Assembly: GCA_903908015.1 (NCBI GenBank)
Contig: CAIVQI010000333.1
Location: forward strand, 1-10,980
DNA length: 10,980 nt
From: an uncultured Bacteroidota bacterium
Lineage (GTDB): Bacteria > Bacteroidota > Bacteroidia > UBA7662
Direction of reading: 5' to 3'
Made by a program: the position numbers and the translations under genes. Shown here one piece after another: positions 6,905 to 10,980 of this stretch. The notes under the pieces were generated by a model. The model ran no database searches, was not told the DNA's origin, and saw only the letters and a list, made by a program, of their open reading frames with translations. Position 1 is the stretch's first letter; every line of letters begins with the position of its first letter.

Positions 6905-8098
6905 CTATTCCAAAAAAAAGGCTGAGCTCCCACCCACCCAATCGAGGCCTTCGTTGTAGCGCACGCCAATGAGCTTGCCGCGACTAAAGCGGGCGAGGTT
7001 GGTGATGATTTGGGGTCTCCGACTTTTAGGATCGATGAATATCATCATCCTGATCTCAACCTTTACCCCGCCAGATGGGCTGTTCACAACCGGCTCATAT
7101 TGGACCTTGCGCTGGAGTAGGTAGTGTTCCGGATGTTCGATGTGTTCAAGCAAATCCGGTGTCACATCCACCTGAACCCCACTTCCGGCAAAGGAATACA
7201 GGGGCTTCAATACCCATTCGCTCAGCTGACCAGGCATTTGATTGATCTGGCTTAGGAGTTGCGACTCAGGCACGAACCGACTTTTTAAAAAGGGCAGGCT
7301 GAATTTACTGAGGCGGAAATACCAGTTGGGGTGACTCACCCACTCTGCCTCGATGGGGTCGAGAAGGTTCCATTCGCGAATGAATTCGGGGCGTTGCTCG
7401 AGTTCATCGAAAATGATGCGGTTGTAGATCCGGTGAATGGGAAGCAATTTTCCATCTTTTTTATGGTATAGTTCACGTCCTGAACGATGGATGTCGCGCA
7501 AACAGCAGATGCTGATGCCGAACAGCCGTTCGCTGGCATAGAAATCGGCCCTGGTTTTTTGATGCCTCGGATCGATCTCCAGCAGTACCACATGCTGTGG
7601 TGCATGGGTTCCGCAGATGAGCTGTTGGAGATATTCCACATACTTTTCGTGGGTAAAACCCGATAAATAAGGCATGCCGTCGGTGGGCGTGAGTCCCCAT
7701 ATTTTTTGATAAGATTGAGCCAAAACAGATTGATAGGCATAGAGCGACGGAAACCCCTGCAATTCAATCAACATGGGATGCAGCTGTCCATCGCTTGTGT
7801 GGGTGATGCCAAAATCGAGTACGAGGAGCTCGGGGAACTCGGAGCAACCCGGTACTGACTGATGCGCGGGCACTGCCTGTAGACTGGCTTCCAGGTAATC
7901 GGGGGTGAGGAGTTGAGCGCAGATTTCTTCACAAGCTAGTTTGAGCTTCTGTGTGAGATCGGCAGGCACGAAAACTGGACTTTCGGCCACCCGAAAATCA
8001 GGCACTTCACCGATCCGAGATTTTAGTTCATCAAGCAATCGCGTGTAATGCTCCGTTGTATACGAATCATTGATGCGTTGGCGAATATCATTGGTCAT
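6905..8098 (-). CDS. ATP-grasp-like protein of the amidoligase cluster (function unknown)
   Basis: The 397-residue protein resembles ATP-grasp ligases, especially glutathionylspermidine-synthase-like, circularly permuted types. Visible elements: IELQGFPSLYAYQ (111-123) with Glu112; NRIIFDELEQRP (226-237); WVLKPLYSFAGSGVQVD (295-311), where Lys298 and the Gly-rich loop suit nucleotide binding; YLLQRKV (326-332); VKVEIRMM (345-352) and NLARFS (367-372), which could supply metal ligands; and a C-terminal GLDWVGGSSAFF. Such enzymes join a carboxylate to an amine via an acyl-phosphate, using ATP. It is the last gene of a minus-strand run after a YbdK-type ligase and a class I amidotransferase, with a 100-base gap before its ATG. 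I cannot name substrates. The fold call rests on motif pattern, so it may instead be an uncharacterised relative. Confidence 0.6.
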   Translation of the reverse strand: MTNDIRQRINDSYTTEHYTRLLDELKSRIGEVPDFRVAESPVFVPADLTQKLKLACEEICAQLLTPDYLEASLQAVPAHQSVPGCSEFPELLVLDFGITHTSDGQLHPMLIELQGFPSLYAYQSVLAQSYQKIWGLTPTDGMPYLSGFTHEKYVEYLQQLICGTHAPQHVVLLEIDPRHQKTRADFYASERLFGISICCLRDIHRSGRELYHKKDGKLLPIHRIYNRIIFDELEQRPEFIREWNLLDPIEAEWVSHPNWYFRLSKFSLPFLKSRFVPESQLLSQINQMPGQLSEWVLKPLYSFAGSGVQVDVTPDLLEHIEHPEHYLLQRKVQYEPVVNSPSGGVKVEIRMMIFIDPKSRRPQIITNLARFSRGKLIGVRYNEGLDWVGGSSAFFLE

Positions 8099-8171
8099 TT
8101 TCTGGCTTTTTTCCTGTCCACATGGATGGCCAAATGTGCAGTGGGTTTAGATTTCTTTTGGCTTCCATGCA

Positions 8172-8183
8172 TGTTTCGAAACA
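8172..8183. repeat. Perfect 12-bp palindrome in the amidotransferase/ATP-grasp gap
   Basis: TGTTTCGAAACA is a perfect self-complementary 12-mer in the 100-base spacer (8099-8198) before the ATP-grasp gene. It could be a protein-binding site or chance. Elsewhere in the gap, CCACAT and ATGTG can pair loosely (about 8119-8139). No convincing promoter or T-run terminator was seen, so read-through from the upstream genes is plausible. Confidence 0.3.
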
Positions 8184-8198
8184 AACCATGGGATTTTT

Positions 8199-9020
8199 CT
8201 AAACTTCTTGTGTTTGTAAGAGGCCGAGTTCAAGAAACCGAGGCAGGATGCCACGAAAGGTTTGTTCGAGTTTGCCTGGGTCGTTTAATTTTTGCAGCAT
8301 GTCGTGGTAGGTTGTTTCCCCGTGTTGGCGGATGATGTTTGCAATTCGTTCGGGCTGCATCATATAATGCAACATCCCGCCCGGATCAGCTTCAGGGTGG
8401 AATTGGGTGCCAAAAAAATGCGTTCCGAACCGAACGGCCATCAGGGCGCGTTCGTATAGGATGTGGTCGCGCATGCGCTCGATGGCCAAAATCTGAGCGC
8501 CGAAGCGTTCGAATGCGGCAAAGTCGGGCTGCACCACCTGCCAATCGCGCATGTCTACGGCCCACAAGGGGTCGGGGAGACCTTCCAGAAGAGGGTCATG
8601 CACACCATATTGGGTTTTGTGGACTGGAAAAATGCCGAAGGAAGGGCTTCTTCGCAAAGAAGCTGTGCCGAGTCCGAAATGCTGACAAAGCATTTGAAAG
8701 CTGTGGCAAATGAAAAAGACGGGTTTTGGTCTATTTTGTGGGTTCTGGTTGTGGGCCCACAGGCGGTCGAGGAGTGCCCGATAACCGAGCTCCCAGCCAT
8801 GTCCGGCCAGGAGGGGTGAACCGGGGCCACCGGTCGATACGTACAAGTCGAAATCGATTCCTGGCAATTCCCTGCGGTTTCTCACGTCGAATTCTTGCCA
8901 CTCAATCAGATCGCCGAAATTCTTTAATATGCTTCTGAGGCTGTCCATGCCCAGATTAGGGGCACGGTCGTACATATCGAGTAAGGCTACCCGTGTGGGT
9001 CTGTATTCTACTTCTGTCAT
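8199..9020 (-). CDS. Stand-alone class I glutamine amidotransferase-like protein
   Basis: The 273-residue protein has the class I GATase layout: DFDLYVSTGGPGSPL (56-70), with the oxyanion GGPGS loop; VFFICHSFQML (101-111), with nucleophile Cys105; and TQFHPEADPGG (205-215), with His208 and Glu210 completing the Cys-His-Glu triad. The usual GxCxGxQ elbow reads FxCxSxQ, so both glycines are replaced while Cys and Gln are kept. No synthetase domain is attached. Such proteins either release ammonia from glutamine for a partner or hydrolyse gamma-glutamyl bonds, as PuuD and plant gamma-glutamyl peptidase GGP1 do. It lies 45 bases after a YbdK-type ligase and before an ATP-grasp-like gene, so it probably serves the same pathway. 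ATG 9020 was chosen over an in-frame TTG at 9050, which lies within a GC-rich hairpin. Confidence 0.82.
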   Translation of the reverse strand: MTEVEYRPTRVALLDMYDRAPNLGMDSLRSILKNFGDLIEWQEFDVRNRRELPGIDFDLYVSTGGPGSPLLAGHGWELGYRALLDRLWAHNQNPQNRPKPVFFICHSFQMLCQHFGLGTASLRRSPSFGIFPVHKTQYGVHDPLLEGLPDPLWAVDMRDWQVVQPDFAAFERFGAQILAIERMRDHILYERALMAVRFGTHFFGTQFHPEADPGGMLHYMMQPERIANIIRQHGETTYHDMLQKLNDPGKLEQTFRGILPRFLELGLLQTQEV

Positions 9021-9034
9021 CTGGAGAATGGCGC

Positions 9035-9049
9035 TGGGGGTAACCCCCA
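9035..9049 (-). promoter_or_regulatory. GC-rich intercistronic hairpin between the YbdK-type ligase and amidotransferase genes
   Basis: On the minus strand TGGGGG-TTA-CCCCCA forms a six-pair, five-GC stem with a three-base loop in the 45-base intercistronic gap, 14 bases before the amidotransferase ATG. It is preceded by TTTT but followed by AGCGCC, so it is not an ordinary intrinsic terminator in the direction of transcription. It could stabilise or process the message, or damp downstream translation. Confidence 0.35.
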
Positions 9050-9065
9050 AAATACGAGTTTTGGA

Positions 9066-10157
9066 TTATAAACCCGCCACGGTTTGTTCTACGTAATAGT
9101 CGACCACGGCTTTGAGGTCATTGCTTTGGGCGAAGGTCTGGAGTTGTCGATCGGCCCCAGTTCCTTGTTCGAGCATGCTTCGGATGTGATCCATATAGGA
9201 GTGGGTCCCCATTTCATCGACTGCTGTCGTAACAAATTCAAGCAATTCATGAATCAGGCTGCGGGTATTTACTTCAGATTCTTTGCCAAAGTCGATGAGC
9301 TTGCCGTCAATGCCATACCGACTTGCCCGCCATTTATTTTCATTGAGTAAGGCGCGCTTGTAAATCATAAAGTTCAGGTTGTTCTGCCGCAGTTGATGTA
9401 GTTTCACCACCAAAGCCTGAATGAGGGCTGCGATGGCCACTGTTTCGTCGGCCCTCATGGGCACGTCACAGATTCTGAATTCGATGGTATCGTAGAAGGG
9501 GTGAACGCGGATATCCCACCATATCTTTTTCGCGTTGTCGATGCAGTTCGTTTTCACGAGCATTTTAACGTAATTCTCATATTCGGCATAGCTCTCGAAA
9601 AAATCAGGTATGCCCGTTCGGGGAAACTTATCGAAAACTTTCGACCGATATGATTTAAACCCGGTATTTCTTCCCTCCCAAAATGGGGAGTTTGTAGATA
9701 GGGCGTATATGTGGGGCAGAAAATACCGAACTGAATTGGCGATGTGTACTGCCATGTCTTTGTCTGGAACGCCCACATGCACATGCAATCCGAAGATCAA
9801 ATTGGAACGGGCGGTGTCTTGCAATTCATTGACAATTTCGTGGTAGCGGGGGTTTTCGGTGATCAATTGGGTTTGCCATAAGGAGAAGGGATGGGTGCCA
9901 GATGCCCCGATCACAAAACCTTTACTTCGAGCCACATCCGAAACCACCTTCCGCAATGTTTTGATGTCCTGTTCGGCTTCCTGAATGTTTTGACATACTT
10001 TGGTGCCGACCTCAACCACAGCTTCATGCATCTCGGCTTTGGCCTGATCGGGCAGTATAGCATTTACCCCCGCCACAATTTGTTGTTCGTGCGATACCAG
10101 TTCCCTGCTTTTGGGATCGATGACCTGATATTCCTCTTCAATTCCTATGCTAAACAT
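9066..10157 (-). CDS. YbdK-type carboxylate-amine ligase (GCS2 family)
   Basis: The 363-residue protein matches the GCS2/YbdK family in length and signatures: GIEEEYQVID (5-14), with the acidic metal-binding triplet Glu7-Glu9; GASGTHPF (84-91); FGLHVHVGV (122-130), with His125 and His127; ALSTNSPFW (152-160); WWDIRVHP (213-220); and TIEFRICDVPM (224-234), with Arg228. Family members have a glutamine-synthetase-like fold and use ATP to join the gamma-carboxylate of glutamate, or a similar acid, to an amine. E. coli YbdK has only weak glutamate-cysteine ligase activity, so the true substrates of many members are unknown. Its ATG shares one base with the stop of the Lys-rich gene upstream (TAATG), implying coupled translation. 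An amidotransferase-like and an ATP-grasp-like gene follow. Substrate here is undetermined. Confidence 0.9.
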   Translation of the reverse strand: MFSIGIEEEYQVIDPKSRELVSHEQQIVAGVNAILPDQAKAEMHEAVVEVGTKVCQNIQEAEQDIKTLRKVVSDVARSKGFVIGASGTHPFSLWQTQLITENPRYHEIVNELQDTARSNLIFGLHVHVGVPDKDMAVHIANSVRYFLPHIYALSTNSPFWEGRNTGFKSYRSKVFDKFPRTGIPDFFESYAEYENYVKMLVKTNCIDNAKKIWWDIRVHPFYDTIEFRICDVPMRADETVAIAALIQALVVKLHQLRQNNLNFMIYKRALLNENKWRASRYGIDGKLIDFGKESEVNTRSLIHELLEFVTTAVDEMGTHSYMDHIRSMLEQGTGADRQLQTFAQSNDLKAVVDYYVEQTVAGL

Positions 10158-10714
10158 TAAAGGTTGGGATTTTGCATTTTTTCGGTAAGGTTCACCGCAT
10201 CCAAACCAAATTCGGCGATTGGAGGGCGCTCAATTTTTGTTTTTTTCGCGCCGCCAGTTTTTTTGGCTGGTTTTTTTGTGGCTTTTTTCTCGGTGGATTT
10301 TGGACTCGTCAAATTCAATTTTTTGACTCTTTTCGGTTTGCGTTCAACTGAAAGTTCGGGCTCTTCCTTCTGCTTTTTTTCTGCAGTACGACCCATATTT
10401 TTTTTGCTTGCCGATTTCTTCGCGGTTTTTTCAGATTCAAACTGCGAAACTACAGCGGCTACTTTCGGTTTTCTGCCTCTTTTTTTCGGTTCAGCTTTAA
10501 TTGCAGTTAACTCACCTTCTATTTTAGCCTTCGGTTTTCTGCCTCTTTTTTTCGGTTCGGCTTTAAATGCAGTTACTTCAATTTCAGTATTTTCTATTTT
10601 ATTAATTTTTTCTTTTGGCTTCCTGCCTCTTTTTTTCGGTTCGGCTTTAATTGCATTTACTTCAATTTCAGTTTTTTCTATTTTATTGATTTTTTCTTTT
10701 GGCTTCCTGCCCAA
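10157..10714 (-). CDS. Lys-rich protein with AT-hook-like GRKPK repeats, possibly 5'-truncated
   Basis: The 185-residue product is extremely rich in Lys, Glu and Ala, with almost no aromatics, so it is probably disordered and basic. It opens with near-identical 28-residue repeats (2-29, 30-57), a shortened 22-residue copy (58-79) and a partial fourth copy. Each joint reads KKRGRKPK, close to the AT-hook core (RGRP) that binds the minor groove of A/T-rich DNA. A Lys/Ala-rich middle and a different C-terminus (IAEFGLDAVNLTEK, about 166-179) follow. The first codon is TTG, placed directly after an in-frame TAA and inside the first repeat, and the only later Met before the C-terminus is about 107, so the N-terminus is uncertain. 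The TAA overlaps the YbdK start. The strand is confident from repeat conservation and coupling. It could be a nucleoid-type DNA-binding protein or a substrate for the downstream ligases; neither is shown. Confidence 0.7.
   Translation of the reverse strand: MGRKPKEKINKIEKTEIEVNAIKAEPKKRGRKPKEKINKIENTEIEVTAFKAEPKKRGRKPKAKIEGELTAIKAEPKKRGRKPKVAAVVSQFESEKTAKKSASKKNMGRTAEKKQKEEPELSVERKPKRVKKLNLTSPKSTEKKATKKPAKKTGGAKKTKIERPPIAEFGLDAVNLTEKMQNPNL
10463..10711 (-). repeat. 84-bp tandem repeats within the Lys-rich gene
   Basis: Two nearly identical 84-bp units (10711-10628 and 10627-10544), one 66-bp unit lacking an internal 18 bp (10543-10478) and a partial fourth unit lie in tandem and in frame. 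Units 1 and 2 differ at only a few bases, while units 3 and 4 use different codons (for example in the GRKPK joint), so the first two look like a recent duplication. Such arrays change copy number easily by slippage and can also be mis-assembled. Confidence 0.85.
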
Positions 10715-10763
10715 TTAGGTCAAAGCCATGCTCGAGATAAGACTTAACGATCTCAATAGCAAC

Positions 10764-10883
10764 CTAAGCTCTCTTTTTTTTGTCGGCCTTGCCCTTTTCC
10801 TTTTGGCGAATACTGTAATTTGTGAGGGCCCAAAGACCTAATTCACCTAAAAGTGGGTTTACATCTTCTTTCATTGCCTTCAT
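10764..10883 (-). CDS. Short unrecognised ORF, possible gene remnant
   Basis: A 39-codon frame beginning MKAMKEDVNPLLGELGLW and ending in a Lys-rich tail closes at TAG. The same frame is open upstream back to a TAA at 10911-10913. After the TAG it continues without a stop to 10683, encoding VAIEIVKSYLEHGFDLIG before entering the repeat gene out of frame. The composition looks protein-like on both sides of the TAG, which suggests a decayed coding region more than a functional mini-gene. Family not recognised. The rest of 10715-10980 shows nothing else I can support, apart from a run of eight T at 10774-10781. Confidence 0.25.
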   Translation of the reverse strand: MKAMKEDVNPLLGELGLWALTNYSIRQKEKGKADKKKRA

Positions 10884-10980
10884 GAAGTCAGCATGGTCGA
10901 AGCTCAAAACTTACTTCACAAAGTATCTAACAAGCACACCAATCATCCAGATTTGCTAATCTTGCATAAAACCACACGGC

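Noticed and set aside
8463..8819. A plus-strand frame across the amidotransferase gene
   Set aside because: It is antisense to the GATase, whose Cys, His and Glu motifs are intact; the plus-strand product resembles no family.
9021..9050. Longer amidotransferase starting at the TTG at 9050
   Set aside because: The extra codons fall within a stable hairpin and add nothing family-like; the ATG at 9020 gives an ordinary start.
10463..10711. CRISPR array
   Set aside because: The 84-bp units are contiguous and in frame, with no unique spacers; they encode protein repeats.
10164..10718. A 184-codon plus-strand frame with Phe/Leu-rich, repetitive sequence resembling a membrane protein
   Set aside because: It is the antisense of the Lys-rich repeat gene: AAA/GAA-rich codons read as TTT/TTC. 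The minus-strand reading has conserved GRKPK repeats and a TAATG junction with the ligase gene.
10720..10980. Insertion-sequence remnant at the right edge
   Set aside because: No terminal inverted repeat, target duplication or recognisable transposase motif could be seen in the short fragment.

Overview
The window looks like a chromosomal segment from a free-living member of the Bacteroidota. The evidence is indirect: start codons have no clear Shine-Dalgarno sequence; one promoter fits the Bacteroidota pattern (TTG, 19-nt spacer, TAnnTTTG-like element); there is an S41 lipoprotein peptidase of a type common in that phylum; and there are Lys-rich AT-hook-like repeats. No rRNA, tRNA, CRISPR array or intact mobile element was found. 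Genus cannot be decided from the sequence alone.

Layout. (1) Positions 2-2232, + strand: the 3' end of an unrecognised gene, then a secreted, probably outer-membrane beta-barrel protein whose stop overlaps (ATGA) the start of an S41-family lipoprotein peptidase. (2) Positions 2277-3962, - strand: malate synthase A (aceB), the second enzyme of the glyoxylate shunt. It is divergent from (3) positions 4107-6818, + strand: a regulator of the ScfR/RamB/PrpR family (HTH, degenerate IrrE/ImmA-like domain, C-terminal Cys cluster) whose reading frame overlaps a DUF502 membrane protein, which in turn overlaps a PlsC-type acyltransferase. The 144-bp divergent spacer holds a good aceB promoter overlaid by inverted and direct repeats. 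In actinobacteria this regulator family controls glyoxylate and propionate genes, so this pair probably forms an acetate/fatty-acid response module. Isocitrate lyase is not in the window.

(4) Positions 10714-6905, - strand: a four-gene run encoding a Lys-rich, AT-hook-like repeat protein, a YbdK-type carboxylate-amine ligase (GCS2 fold), a stand-alone class I glutamine amidotransferase-like protein, and an ATP-grasp-like protein. The first two are fused by a TAATG stop/start overlap. The two ligase-type enzymes and the amidotransferase or gamma-glutamyl-hydrolase-type enzyme suggest a biosynthetic or protein-modifying pathway forming amide or gamma-glutamyl bonds. The product is unknown and the Lys-rich protein may be a substrate. 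This is the most promising candidate for an undescribed system.

(5) Positions 10715-10980: no confident gene. It contains coding-like fragments on the - strand broken by in-frame stops, and the repeat protein begins abruptly at a TTG in the first repeat unit. This suggests a truncated or rearranged 5' end.
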